This document shows, piece by piece, positions 35,634 to 47,632 of a stretch of 64,000 bases of DNA. Every line of letters starts with the position of its first letter. The stretch's first letter is position 1. The DNA comes from Tipula vernalis (taxonomy: Eukaryota; Arthropoda; Insecta; Diptera; Tipulidae): contig OY282558.1 of assembly GCA_958295665.1 (NCBI GenBank), forward strand, positions 340,128,044 to 340,192,043, written 5' to 3'. The notes under the pieces are model-generated. The model made no database searches and was not told where the DNA came from. It worked only from the letters and a program-made list of their open reading frames with translations. The position numbers and the translations under genes are program-made.

Positions 35634-36300
35634 TCTACAAAGGCATTAACTGGAAACAACAGCCTGTTGCCCGCGTATTGTGCACCACTTGAACGATATG
35701 CCATTTCGCAACGGTGTGGCAAATGACACATTTTGAATTTTATTTTTATGTCATGCAGATTTTTTACTAGTTTGAGTACTCCTTGGTTCAGTCAATAACA
35801 AGAATACCACAGGGATTGTTCTAAGAAGCCACTAACTGGAAACAATAGCATCATACCTTGTGAACCACATGGACTATATACCATTTCGCAACGGTGTGGA
35901 AATTTCCACATTTCGAATTTTCTTGTTAAGTTATGCCAATTTTTTTTCTCGTTTGAGTAATTTATGGTTCGACCAATAACAAGAATACCACAGGGATTGT
36001 TCTAAGAAGCCACTAACTGGAAACAATAGCATCATACCTTGTGAACCACATGGACTATATACCATTTCGCAACGGTGTGGAAATTTCCACATTTCGAATT
36101 TTCTTGTTAAGTTATGCCAATTTTTTTTCTCGTTTGAGTAATTTATGGTTCGACCAATAACAAGAATACCACAGGGATTGTTCTAAGAAGCCACTAACTG
36201 GAAACAATAGCCTCATACCTTGTGAACCACATGGTCTATATACTATTTCGCAACGGTGTGGAAATTTCCACATTTGGAATTTTCTTGTTAAGTCATCCAA
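35634..36300. repeat. left terminal array of 181-bp units (NOF/Foldback-like TIR)
   Basis: Unit starts (ATTGTTCTAAGAAGCCACTAA) lie at 35815, 35996 and 36177, giving a period of 181 bp. A more diverged unit precedes them from about 35634. Each unit contains ATTTCGCAACGGTGTGG and TAACAAGAATACCACAGGG. The same array occurs inverted at 43010-43425, forming long terminal inverted repeats built from tandem units. Confidence 0.9.
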
Positions 36301-36426
36301 ATTTGTTTACTCGTTTTTAAGTTTTTTTGTTGCGCATTATTGATTTTTGTTTTCTCTTTTTTGTCAAATTTTTTTTTTTTGTACTAGGGTATATAAGGAA
36401 ATTTTATTTCTCGTTTGTTTTAATCA

Positions 36427-39370
36427 GCGATGGCAGCTTACAAGTAAACAGCGGTTGTTTACATTTTTATCGTAAACAAGTGGAAACAACTTATTTTTGG
36501 TAAACAACTGGAAACAATTGTTAACAACTGGAAACATCGTAAACAATTGAACATAAAAGATAAAAATAAAATAGGGTTGTCTCACGACAAGAAAGAGAAA
36601 ATTAAACGTTTCATTGTTTATGTACATTTTTGCTTCTTTGTTTCATTAGAAGGTGAAAACCACATTTAAAAAAAATGCGTTTGTGGTTATCTCTTTTCTC
36701 AAATAACGATTGAAAAAGGACAATGGAATTTTTAACGGATTCTAAAAATAATTTTTTTTTTTAACATAAGAATAACAACGTATACCTTATGGTTGTGCTC
36801 GTGATCCTACATCCTAATCGAATTAATTAAAATTTAGTAAAGTTTTTACTTTATTATTATTTGTGATTGTGAAAAGTGCCTTACAATAAAAAGCTTTGAA
36901 AATATTGGTTAGTTATTGAAAATTGTTATTGTTAAATAATGACAGGAAGACCACGGGGGGAAATTTATAGTACATTTGGATACCAATTGCTGAGGGACAA
37001 AAGAAAATATACGGCATTGTGCTTAACTTGCAATGCAGTACTAAAAAATATTGCCGTCCAGAGGTTGAAATCACACAAGTATGTTATTGTTAAGTGTCTA
37101 ATGTTTTACGCAATTTGAAATTAATGCAGTTATTTTCATACTCAGAAATAAATGTTCCCCGTCAAAACAGCAAATGACAAGTGCAGGCCAATCAAGTAGT
37201 ACTCAAAATTTAAATATCAGTGTCTCTGACGTGGCGCACGAAAAGACCGTATTTGAAATTGATGAATTTAAAGAATCGAACAATAACGCTTGCCATACCT
37301 CATTTTCCAACTGCTCATCTGTACAAATAGACCAGTTGGATAATACTGTCCTGGATACATCATCGAATCAAAATCAGCTTAACATTGGCACTATTATACA
37401 AGTAAATTATTCATTGTGTTACTGCTTAGTTTATGCGTTTTTTGTTAACATTATGGTTAATTTCTAAATAGACGATTTTTTATTACCAAGAAGCACACCA
37501 AATTTGGTGACATCGACACCAATCGATCCTAGTGCCAATCGATCGTTCGTACTTCAATCCCCGATAAATTCGTCTGCGCCAGCATCTACTTCAACACTAA
37601 AAAACAGCACACATATATTCTCGTTTGCTGGTAAATCTCAAAAAAACTCAAAGGCGAATAAAATTTCAAATTATATTGATACCGTCACTCAAGATGAAGA
37701 AACAAATTTCAACAATGCGTTAGGTGAATTTTTTTTTGGTTGTAACATTCCTTTTGCGGTCGTAGAATCGGATCACTTTAAAAAATTTATCCGCCTTATA
37801 AGACCAGCATACTCTGACAAACTATCGTCGAGAAAAGTACTTTCTACAAAAATTTTAGATCGTGTTCATCAAAAATGTATTAAGACAATATCGAAGAGCA
37901 TAGGACCGGAATCTGTGTTGTTAATCGACGGGTGGAAAAATGTGTCGAACAACACTAAAACCGTAGTTAGTATTCTACATACAGCAAATGGAGAGCGAGC
38001 GTTTTTAAATGCTTGGGACATGACCGGAACTCCCGAGACAGGTGAGGCGTTGGCCAATATAGTGGCCAAATCAGAGCAAATTGCTACAGAACGTTTTCAG
38101 ACTACACTCGTAGCCGTTGTTTCTGACAATGCTTCTGCGATGGTGAATATGGGTCGACGAACGGAACTATGGCATTCAACTTGTAATAGTCATACAGGTA
38201 ATCTTCTAGCAAAAGACATTATCAATTTGCGATGTTCGCTGGTGTTCCTATCGAGACAACCTGGTTTCTCTGCTCGACAATTTACAATATATGAAAGAGA
38301 TTGCTGCGGATCACGAAAATGGGAAAAAAGTAAAGCAAGATGTTAAACTGTTACTTTTCGATGACGAACTAAGGGAAAACATACAAAAAGCCATAGACGT
38401 TTTCAACCCGGTATGTCAACTTATTGATAAATGTCAAAATCGAAAATTTTCCTTGGCTGAAGCAGTCCATCTATGGATCCTATTACAACGCAATCCAATG
38501 TATGCAGACTTTCGTGAAGAGTTATCAAAACGGAAAAAATGGCACTTAACACATACGCACTTTCTGCCTATTTCCTTCATCCTGCGTTCGAGGATAACCT
38601 GTTAGAGGATGATGAGAGAACTATAGCAGTTGAATTTATCATTGGCAGTTTATCTGTGGAAGGAATTTCAGGCCTGGATCAGTTTAAAACCAAAAATGGA
38701 TTTTTTAGCATGCTTTTCGAAAAAAAAATTCAGGATGCGATGGTTTTCTGGAACATGGCAGAATATAAATATCCTAATTTGTCAAAATTAGCAAAAAAGC
38801 TGTTACAAATCCCCGCATCATCTAGTGAGATTAAACGAATATTTTCGTCATGGTCATTTGTCCATTCTCCAAATAGAAATCGGCTAGGATTTGAAAAATC
38901 AAAGAAGCTTCTCGAAATTTATTACAGCCTTAAAATTTCTGACTCACTCAGCACAGATGAATTTTAACTGAATTTAATTCAGTAACATCCAATAGGTCAT
39001 TTAATTTGTTTTGGATTTAATTAAATATACCTAAATATTTTATTATTTTATTTATACATTATTTTTATTTTTGATAATTATATTTTATAATTTTGAAATA
39101 AATGAAATGCCAAAAATAAATACATGTGATATGTACCGAGCCGAGATACCAAAAACGAAGAAGTGGTTTATTTTTTATTACTGTTATTTTTTCGCAATAT
39201 TCACTGGTTTTCTAAGTAATTTTCTTGTATAATATAATTCTTATTTTATGATGTTTACAATATTTACAATGTTTACAATGTTTACATAAAAATTCAGGTT
39301 ATTTACTTCGATACGTTATTTACTTCTTACTTTCGTAATCGTACATTTACTTCATACTGTGCGTATCGCT
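36427..39370 (+). mobile_element. hAT element nested in the NOF-like element
   Basis: The left end CAGCGATGGCAGCTTACAAG and the reverse complement of the right end (AAGCGATACGCACAGTATG) are similar. The flanks GTTTTAAT and GTTATATT agree at 6 of 8 positions, consistent with an aged 8-bp hAT target duplication. It contains one BED-finger hAT transposase gene. Placed between the left 181-bp array and the NOF-like gene, it must have inserted after that element. Confidence 0.6.
36939..38967 (+). pseudogene. hAT transposase (BED finger, dimerisation domain)
   Basis: Exon 1 at 36939-37078 (MTGRPRGEIYSTFGYQLL) joins exon 2 at 37146 in phase to complete a BED finger: CLTCNAVLKNIAVQRLKSHK followed by Cys. 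A second GT-AG intron is likely at 37402-37471. The catalytic region has VLLIDGWKNVSNN and VVSDNASAM, then TCNSHTGNLLAKDI. A frameshift with probable deletion near 38230 leads into RWCSYRDNLVSLLDNLQYMK. Another frameshift in the A-run near 38535 leads to the hAT C-terminal dimerisation domain (SKLAKKLLQIPASSSEIKRI, NRNRLGFEKSKKLL). It is non-functional. Confidence 0.88.
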
Positions 39371-39581
39371 TGTTATATTTTTGTTATTTTAAATTGTGTG
39401 TTTGGTAATAAAATTGTTTTTTTCAAAACTATATCGACCTGTGCTTTCTCTCTCGGACATTCTCTTAAATTTTATTTACTTTGCTTTAGTATTGTGAAAC
39501 CTATTGACCTTTGCTTTTCTCTCGGACATTGTTTTAAATTTTGATTACTTTCCGTTTGCATTGATTAAAATTTATCGCAAT

Positions 39582-41870
39582 ATGGAAAATTTTTCAAAAA
39601 AAACTGTTAAGTACAGCTACAGAACAAAAAAAAACAATTGATAAGGAAAGTGTGAAATGTGTTTTGGACGAAATGGGTGTTAAATTGGACGATTTAAAAA
39701 TTTCGGCCGATATTTAAAAAAAACTTTGTTTGCGTTTTAATTTAAAATGTACCGGAAAAAACCAAGCAAGGTTTAAAGCCACTCTGCGTGCATTATCTAA
39801 ACGTTATATTATATCCAAATTGAATTCACCAGATGTAAAACCACCAGAAAAAATGTACGAAAAAGAATTAGCTTTAATGTTACCTCCAATGGCTGAGCCG
39901 ATGAATGAGATAGATGTATCAAGTTAAGGTACTTTTGAATCAATTGAATCTAGTGGAGCTTGTGCTCCAACGCTGCTCCTACTAAACGAACCATTCACAA
40001 CAAATAAAATTGAATGGAGATTTAAATTAAAATTTAAAATTGACATAGTACCGGAAAGCAATGATGCCATTCGTGCGATGATTATTCAAGGATTAATTAA
40101 TGCCAAAAATTCGTGTGTGGTATCCTTCGGAAGTTTACACCAAAAATCAATTTTCCAAAATAATATAGTTGTTTATGGAAAATGTAAATACAAAACACAT
40201 TACCAAAAATACAAATTTGTCATTGACGTGCAAAACATGGTTAATGTTTTTGTAAGCGGTGATGATGTCGAGTTTCACGCAGGTGATAAATTGTTTTTGC
40301 AAATTAGAGGAAAGAGGCGGGAAGAGTTTAAAAATGAGCTTGCTCATAAAACACCTCACAATTTACAATTGAAATTTCTTCAGAACGCAGACATCCAGTT
40401 AGCTTCCACAGGAAATACCCAACTAATTACAACAAATGAAGTGTTGCGGAAAATACGACCTGAACATTTGAAAAGGAATGATATTATATCAAATTGTGAT
40501 ATCATTGACATGTATCATGAAATTCGTATCGAGCCGCAAAATAATAAATACATATTTTCTTTTTCATACCCATTGAAGGTGATAATGTTACGTGAATCCC
40601 AGCTTACTTTAATACCTAAGTTCAAATCTTCGATTGTTTACATGGATGCAACGGGCAACGTAGTACGAAGAAACCCAACATGCTGTGAACATAATCTAAA
40701 GAGAATATTGTACTATGCATGTATCATTAACATCAACAGTATAATTATTCCAATAGCCGAAATGATTTCCAGTGAACATGATTCTAGAACTATTACACAA
40801 TTTCTTATGGATGTCCATTCTGAAATGATGAAAATTTCAAAAACATATTTGCCGAAGTGTTTTGTTGTGGACTGGTCATGGGCTTCGATAATATCCTAAT
40901 TGCAGGCGATGAACGTGATGGCAGTTGCGACCTATTTAGAATATACTTATAATATATTAATAAATAAGGATCAACCTAAAAGGGATGAAGTGGCAGTATT
41001 CATTTGTTGTGCCCATTTTATAAACATTATATCAAAGCAGATTGCGAAAAAATGTGGTGGTTTAAAGACCGACGAAAAAAATCTAATAATAGATATTTTT
41101 TGTATTATTCTAAATTGCCATACAATTATGGATATCGACAAAATGTTCGAATCTTTTTGTTTAATATATTGTAGTCCATTCGTTACAGATGACGTTATTC
41201 AGGCGTTAGAAACATTTAAAACATATACTGCCTCTTTATATTCTCCAAACGAAAATACTATTTCCAACGCTACTGCATCATTGTTAGACTCTACAGAGGC
41301 AATGGTTGACGACGAACAACACGGAGGCTACACTAGTAGTCCTTTTTTTAAAAAATATTCTGCTTTGCACAAAAATATTCTTAGACAAATTTCAGAGAAT
41401 AATACCTCCAAGAAGAAAAACGAATTCTATTGCCCTGAATTTGTAATATTTTGTGTAAAGAAATATTTTTCTTATTTACCATTCTGGAGTACCTGTTTTT
41501 CAAAGTTATTAGGTATTCCAGAACGGTTATCTAATTCCAATGTGGAAAATTGGTTCAAAACGGTTAAAACACAGTATACTGAAAATAAAAAATTAAAAGT
41601 AGGCAGATTTGTCAGTTTATTGAAAGAAAAAACAGATAGCAATTTAAAAAGGATTGCATTTTCACAAATCCTGCCACCTACCCCAAAAACATACAAGAAA
41701 AAGATTGTATCACCGCCTGATCCTCTTGAACAAGATGCTGGAACAATAATTCACGAAGAAATGTGGCGCAAAAAAAGCTTACGAATATAGATCTCCAAAA
41801 CACATTGGACATAGAGTACTTCAAAGGTATGCAAGAAAAGAATTGTTCGCTAACGCATTATATAACCGGC
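39582..41870 (+). pseudogene. NOF/MULE-like transposase
   Basis: Reads from MENFSKK at 39582. An early A-run frameshift is followed by a single frame with stops TAA at 39715, 39925 and 40897. Likely catalytic residues are Asp in YMDATGNVV, Asp in CFVVDWSWAS and Glu in NSNVENWFKTVK, a DDE layout. The C-terminal part before 41790 is rich in hydrophobics with paired Cys (FICCAHF). After the stop at 41788 a shifted frame (HRVLQRYARKEL) runs on toward the protease-like domain. Two 73-bp related blocks at 39433 and 39509 precede the start. The DATG motif and the terminal arrays support NOF, but the catalytic assignment is inference. Confidence 0.65.
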
Positions 41871-41889
41871 GAGTAAATTAAAGAAAATA

Positions 41890-42790
41890 AAGCCAGCAAT
41901 TTCAAACAATGAAAAAGTTTTAGATGTTGATCACAGTAGTTGTAGTTTATCGAAAATTATGAAAAATAAATCTATATCATTATTGTCAAATGGGTTTGTT
42001 CACAATACTGACGATATGAAGAGAGTCAGCGTTTCAGAAACATGTGCTTTCGACTCATTCACCCAAATATTATATTCGGCAGGTATAGATATTGAATACT
42101 ACAAAAATTTATTCGAGTCTTCCAAAAAAAATACTTACTGAACCTGAGTTCATCTCAAATTTAATTAGTGGCGGAATCAAACGAGACACCTATATTGCGC
42201 GGTCCGAACTACTAATGGATCGTATTTCAACTTTGGTATTAAACTCAAATACAGAGTCTTCACTTTCAATTGTTTCAAATATTCTTGAAATTGTTAAGCA
42301 ACTCATAGATCCTTCCATTAATGTAGAGTATAAATGCACTGATTCTTGCAGTATTGTTTCCAAACAGATATACTATTTATCAATAGATTATTTAAATTTT
42401 TCTGATGATCAATTCGCACAAATTGAAAAAAGAGTACAACTTCCACATGCATCATGCAAAACTTGCCTAAAACGCATTTTGCACAAAACATTAACATCCG
42501 GAACCGGGATCGTAATAATCGATGTTGAGCCTTTAAATAATACCACAACGTATAAAGTAAAATTGCAAGACATACAGTCCCAATTAAACTTTATGGAAGA
42601 CATCGTTTACCTTAAGGGTTTAGTAATTTATATTCACTCTTCGAAAAGTGGCGGAATGGGTCATTACACCGCATATGTCAAAAGACCTAATGATACGTGG
42701 GAATGCCACGATGATCTTCGTAAATTCATAGTTCCTATAAAATCAGATTTTTCTGTTAACCCCTCAGTTCTAATTTATACAAAAAAATAA
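41890..42790 (+). pseudogene. ubiquitin-specific-protease-like domain at the C-terminus of the NOF-like gene
   Basis: The Cys box reads SVSETCAFDSFTQIL (compare the USP pattern with catalytic Cys then Phe/Asn-Ser-xx-Gln). The His box reads GGMGHYTAYVKRPNDTWECH followed by Asp-Asp (USP pattern GHYTAYV...W..fdD). Between them CTDSC and CKTC pairs resemble the USP zinc ribbon. Frameshifts near 41880 and in the A-run near 42125 break it. It was probably in one frame with the transposase, giving a protein of about 1,050 residues. A role in counteracting ubiquitination of the transposase or host factors is speculation. Confidence 0.65.
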
Positions 42791-43009
42791 AACGGATTAT
42801 TTAAAAATATTAAATCTGTAAAAATCATTGACCATTGCCGAGGAATTGAACCGTTGAGTTCAGTCATTACCGATGAAATTAATGTATCAGACAGAAATTA
42901 TTTAAAGACAATTGTGTATATGTATAATCCACACAAAAAACCAAAATTAAAATAATCCGAAGACGGATAAGCTCCATATGATTCACCAGACATAAAACTG
43001 ATGCTCCCA

Positions 43010-43425
43010 TTTAATGTGAAATAAACTGGCAAGGTTTAACAAGAATAAATATGGCAATCTCCACACTGTTACGAAATGGCATATAGTCCATGTGGTTCAC
43101 AAGGCATGAGGCTATTGTTTCCAGTTAGTGGCTTCTTAGAACAATTCCTGTGGTATTCTTGTTATTGGCCGAAACATAAATTACTCAAAAGAGTAAAAAA
43201 ATTGCCATAACTTAACAAGAAAATTCCAAATGTGGAAATTTCCACACCGTTGCGAAATGGTCTATAGTCCATGTGGTTCACAGGGTATGAGGCTATTGTT
43301 TCCAGTTAGTGGCTTCTTAGAACAATCCCTGCGGTATTCTTGTTATTGGCTGAAAATAAATTACTCAAACAAGTATGAAAATTTAAAATGTGTGATTTGC
43401 CACATGTTTAATGTGGCCATTTAAT
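43010..43425. repeat. right terminal array of 181-bp units (inverted)
   Basis: About two and a half units in reverse orientation to 35634-36300, with TGGTTCACAAGGCATGAGGCT, CCAGTTAGTGGCTTCTTAGA and GGTATTCTTGTTATTGG. The outermost unit is truncated and diverged after about 43370. Confidence 0.88.
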
Positions 43426-45440
43426 GTGTATTTAATGTTGTGCTATTATTTAATTAAATTTTGTACTTCATAAACATTTCATTAAATCGTGATATTTTAC
43501 TCTACAAATATTTTATTTGATATATTTCGCTCAAAGATCTTATAAGAATTATTTTAACAGTGTACACACTAATACATGCTTATTTTTGTTATTTGTTATA
43601 AACTACACTCAGGTATTATTAATATGGTTGTAATTGTTATTAAATTACAGTAAATTATTTTTATTTTATTCAAATAAGACACGTCTATTTAGGTTGGATC
43701 ACACAATAGAACTGAACAATTTTAGTGTAATTTTGCTAAAACATGGTTTTTTGTTTAACACAAAAACACTAACAATTATTTATGTCTAAAGTGTAGCTTT
43801 TGACTAGAAAATTTGAAACATACTCCATGTTTTCAGAGCGACAGCACTAAGTAGATGTTTGATTACGAGAAATTACAAGAAATTTCCTTAGCCCATTTAA
43901 AAAGCAATATCATAAAAATGATTGCTAGAGAGATGATAACTTTCATTAATTTCTTTACCACTAATAGTAATGGATATGGCGGGGAGGAGATATTCCCCCA
44001 TAACGTCGAAGTTGAAAAGCTTTTAATTTAGTAAAGCTTGCGGAGCGTCAACTCTGTAAAGTTAAGATCTCAAACAATTAAATGAAATCATTCATAATAG
44101 ATTTTTCAACGTAATTACAAAAAATAAAAATTTATAATTAAAATTAATGATGATATTGTTTCACAATTTGTTCACAATTAATATTCCTACACACACTCTT
44201 CCAATTTCTTTCTCCTTTTTGTCTCACACCACACAAAAGAAAAACATATAAGAAGAAACCACAAAAGACATAAAAATTTTTTTTGGTTGTAATTTAAGAT
44301 GACAACTAATTAGATCACTAAAACATGAATAAATCATACAGACACAACTAACTATACATATATACTATATGTTCTCAGTGTAGACAAAAAACTTAACATA
44401 TGTTTTTATCTGTTGTAATGATTACCGTTCTTTTATGAATTACTGCTGAACGAACACAACAAAATGTGTTCATATACACATTTTCTAATTACCATTTAAA
44501 GAAAGTGAAGATACTACTAAGAATTGGCGGCACATATTAAAATTTGATGGGTTGACACCTAGAGGTTGTCACTTCTGTTTTTCGTTTTTTTTTAACTTAG
44601 TTTGTATATCGTAATATGTATAACAATTATTGATTTTTAATTATATTTTTTTTTTTTTTGAAACCCATTTTATTTTGTTTTTAGTGACAAAATTTTAATT
44701 TATTTTCTAGGCTATGTTGTTGCTTTTAATATTTATTTTTTGACAAAAATGTAATTAAAATCTGTCATAATCTAGGAATACAAAAAAAACAACAAAATTT
44801 GTATGATAAATTGATTACATAAATTTTTAAAATTAACAAAAAAACATTGACAAAATGTTGCTGTAGTACGTTATGTACTTGTATACGTGTACCACTAGTA
44901 TATATCATACATACATAAACAAAATTAGTTAGAATGTTAATTAGCGTTTAAATAAATTATTAATTGTATTTTTGTTGAAATTGACAATTTTTTAATTTTG
45001 TTGGGTCGTATTTTAGTTAAAATTGCTTATTTTGTTAAAAGAGGTGTTAATTATTTTAATTAAAAATTCATTTTTTTTTTGTATTTTAGTTTGGTGTACA
45101 GACTATTCTGGTTAATTTGAAAATGTTTAATGTTTTTGATGGGGTCATTATATCATTATGATATTTGTAGCACATTTATGTAACATTCAAGTATGTATTT
45201 ATTTTAGCCTGCAGAGCTACTTAGTGGATAACAGTTTTTGCAAATATTTTACAAATATTACATTCTAGATTTTCAAACTTCTGCGGGTGCCCGGGAAAAT
45301 GTCTTACATTGTCATTATTCAGAAAAATAATAATTTCAACGCAATATAGATATTTTATTTATGAAATGAAGCTTAAATAATAAGACCCAAAAAATTCTTC
45401 AAAAAGCGATTTAATCTATTTGGGAATATGAACTATTTAT
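43426..45440. other. AT-rich stretch without recognised gene
   Basis: About 2 kb with long T and A runs and no coding motif, TIR or RNA gene that I can support. It may be 5' or intronic host DNA between the two Foldback-type elements. Confidence 0.5.
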
Positions 45441-45455
45441 AGAAACGGCTTACCA

Positions 45456-45828
45456 TCTCAGATATAAAATTTCTTTCAAATAGATCAACAAGCGTGTGTA
45501 TTCCATTTGGTGGTGAAAGCGGAGAAAATTGTCTGGGTTTGCCTGTAGATGGAAAACCGAGATTGGTAAACATAATATTTGATTTATAGTATCCGACCAT
45601 AATTTTTTTTTAATACGAGTAGTGTTTGCGGTTGGGCCACGTGACGGCCATTCTGATCCCAGCTCAACGTTATGGTTGAAAAATCCTTCAGGCCATAGAA
45701 TATTTGATTTTATATTAGGAAATATTTTTAGGATACACAAAAACAAATATGCTTGTTCCGTTTATTGCTGGAGACTGAGAAGAAAGCCTGAATTAGTAAG
45801 TTAAGTAAGTAAAAATATATTACGATAT
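45456..45828. repeat. unit of the degenerate repeat of about 300 bp
   Basis: Shares CTCAGATATAAAATTTCT, TCCATTTGGTGGTG, TTTATATTAGGAA and related words with 29.5-29.9 kb and 56.2-56.4 kb. The MULE at 45838 is inserted next to it. Confidence 0.55.
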
Positions 45829-45837
45829 AACATCGAC

Positions 45838-46025
45838 GGGTGTGGGTCACATGGCCGACAACCATTTCGCCGACCGGCCACATCGCCGACAACTACATCA
45901 CCGACAAGACAGATGGCCGACACAACCACTTCGCCGACAGGACAGATGGCCGACACAACCACATCGCCGACAGGACAGATGGCCGACACAACCACATCGC
46001 CGACAGGACAGATGGCCGACACGAC
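45838..46025. repeat. left minisatellite TIR of the MULE
   Basis: Four to five units of roughly 33 bp built on GCCGACAGGACAGATG and GCCGACACAACCACAT, preceded by variant words (CATTTCGCCGACCGGCC). Confidence 0.92.
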
Positions 46026-47632
46026 CACATTACCAAAACGCGATTTTGAGATGGACACCATTTTGTCAGATTTCTAGATTTAGACGTTGAACGAAGTCTT
46101 TGTATTTGATTTCAATGAATGGCAATTGCCCAGAAATGATGTCTAAAAAATGTTGTAGACCGCTTATATCTTTTTCAAATAAAGAGACTGAAACGCAAAA
46201 TTTACAAAATTGGGGACAAAGAAGGCTAATTAGAGTTACCAAGTGTACGAGGCGGCCACCATTGAAAACTCGTTTTAATTCTAGTGAATAAAAGTAAAAA
46301 ATGACATATGGTAAATTGGGCCATCAACTGTAATAACAAAAGATGAAATTTGTTTTCAATTTTTAAGTTGCTTCGGAATTCCAACTTTTAGATAACTCAA
46401 AAGTGAGGAAGAGCACAACAGGCCCAAATGGCATCCCAAGACGAAACAAATAAACCCAAAACCACTGCTGCGAAGTACAAGACATGGTAGAGGGAGAGAG
46501 AGAGAACTTAAGACCTCTCACCTTTCAAAAGTAAATATGTAGACATTTGTAAACTTTCAAACTATCTCGCCAATCAAAAATTGAGAGAACAAAATGAAAA
46601 GCAAAAAAGAAGGTTTCAAGAATAACCAAACCAGCCCACACCCGTCGCTAAGGATTACAAGAGATATCAGAGAAAGCCCAAGAGGGAACCAAACAGTGCT
46701 AATAAAATCACTTTTAACATTTGAATTTGATTTGCTAACGATTTAAAAAGCCATCGTGCAAACAAAGCTATTCATCCCCTAACCGAAAGCAGGCGGCCAA
46801 TTTAGTTATATAGCTTTATGTTTTCTCATCCGATATGGAATTGAGCGCGGAGGAATCTACTGAACAAAAGCGAAAAGTGATAAGTTCAATCTATAACTTA
46901 AATAACAAGTGAAACTTTTATTTATAAATCGACATGAGCATTAATTTTCTTTTTGAGATTTTGAAAATTATATACAAATTAATTGATCAAGCTGAAAAGG
47001 TTAGATGTTAAAATTCTCTAAACTCGGATGGAGGATTATCAAAATAAGATAGATTAAAATGTTCCACTAATCTGAGCACAAAAATTCAACTCTCTAGGTC
47101 GTGGGAAAGTTAGTTAAAAAGAACCTGAAACAAGTTGACACAAACAATCAAGGCTGAGAGAGTGCAGAAATTGAAAGAAGCGTAAGATGGGAAAATCATC
47201 CCAAGAAAGAAACCAACCACGCCCAAGACCGTTGCTGCAGAGTACAAGAAAGGCAGAATGAACGCAGAATAATTGTTGTAAAAAATTCCCTACCCTATGC
47301 TATACCCTATGCTGATGTAACCCTATGCTCGGAAACCAAATGCGGCAAATAGTACTAATGGTCGCTTCGGTTTAAAAATGTCAGGTACAAAGAATTTTAA
47401 AATCCCTGTTTCGTTTTTTTGTATATACGGTTTCATTTCCCAATCTTAGCGTTACCCGGAACCAACGACGTGGACGTGTTGGGAAGATAGTTCCATGTTT
47501 GTTTTTTTCAAATTTTTTTTGTATTTTTTTTTAATCACAAAATTCTAAATCCAAGCAAATTTAAATTAATCAAATAATTTCATAAAATTTAATTTTAATT
47601 TATTAGTTACAAAAGCTAAAATAATTGGTAAA

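Larger units (their letters stand above)
35634..43425 (+). mobile_element. NOF/Foldback-like DNA transposon with tandem-repeat TIRs
   Basis: A 7.8-kb element bounded by inverted arrays of the 181-bp unit. It encodes on the plus strand a DDE-type protein with DATG, VVDW and NVENWF motifs, joined to a ubiquitin-specific-protease-like domain. The overall design (long repetitive inverted ends plus a large single gene) matches Drosophila Foldback/NOF elements in the Mutator superfamily. An hAT element is inserted at 36.4-39.4 kb. Exact outer ends and the target duplication were not resolved because the outermost units are diverged. Confidence 0.75.

Noticed and set aside
35815..36300. Candidate CRISPR-like or satellite array
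   Set aside because: The units are 181 bp without variable spacers, and an inverted copy at 43 kb shows that they are transposon ends.
39359..39544. 61-codon frame with a repeated CFSLGH segment
   Set aside because: The repeat reflects two 73-bp related blocks spanning the hAT/NOF boundary; no supporting start or homology.
45801..46090. Overlapping open frames on both strands in the left MULE end
   Set aside because: Translations of the 33-bp minisatellite; no start context and no independent motif.
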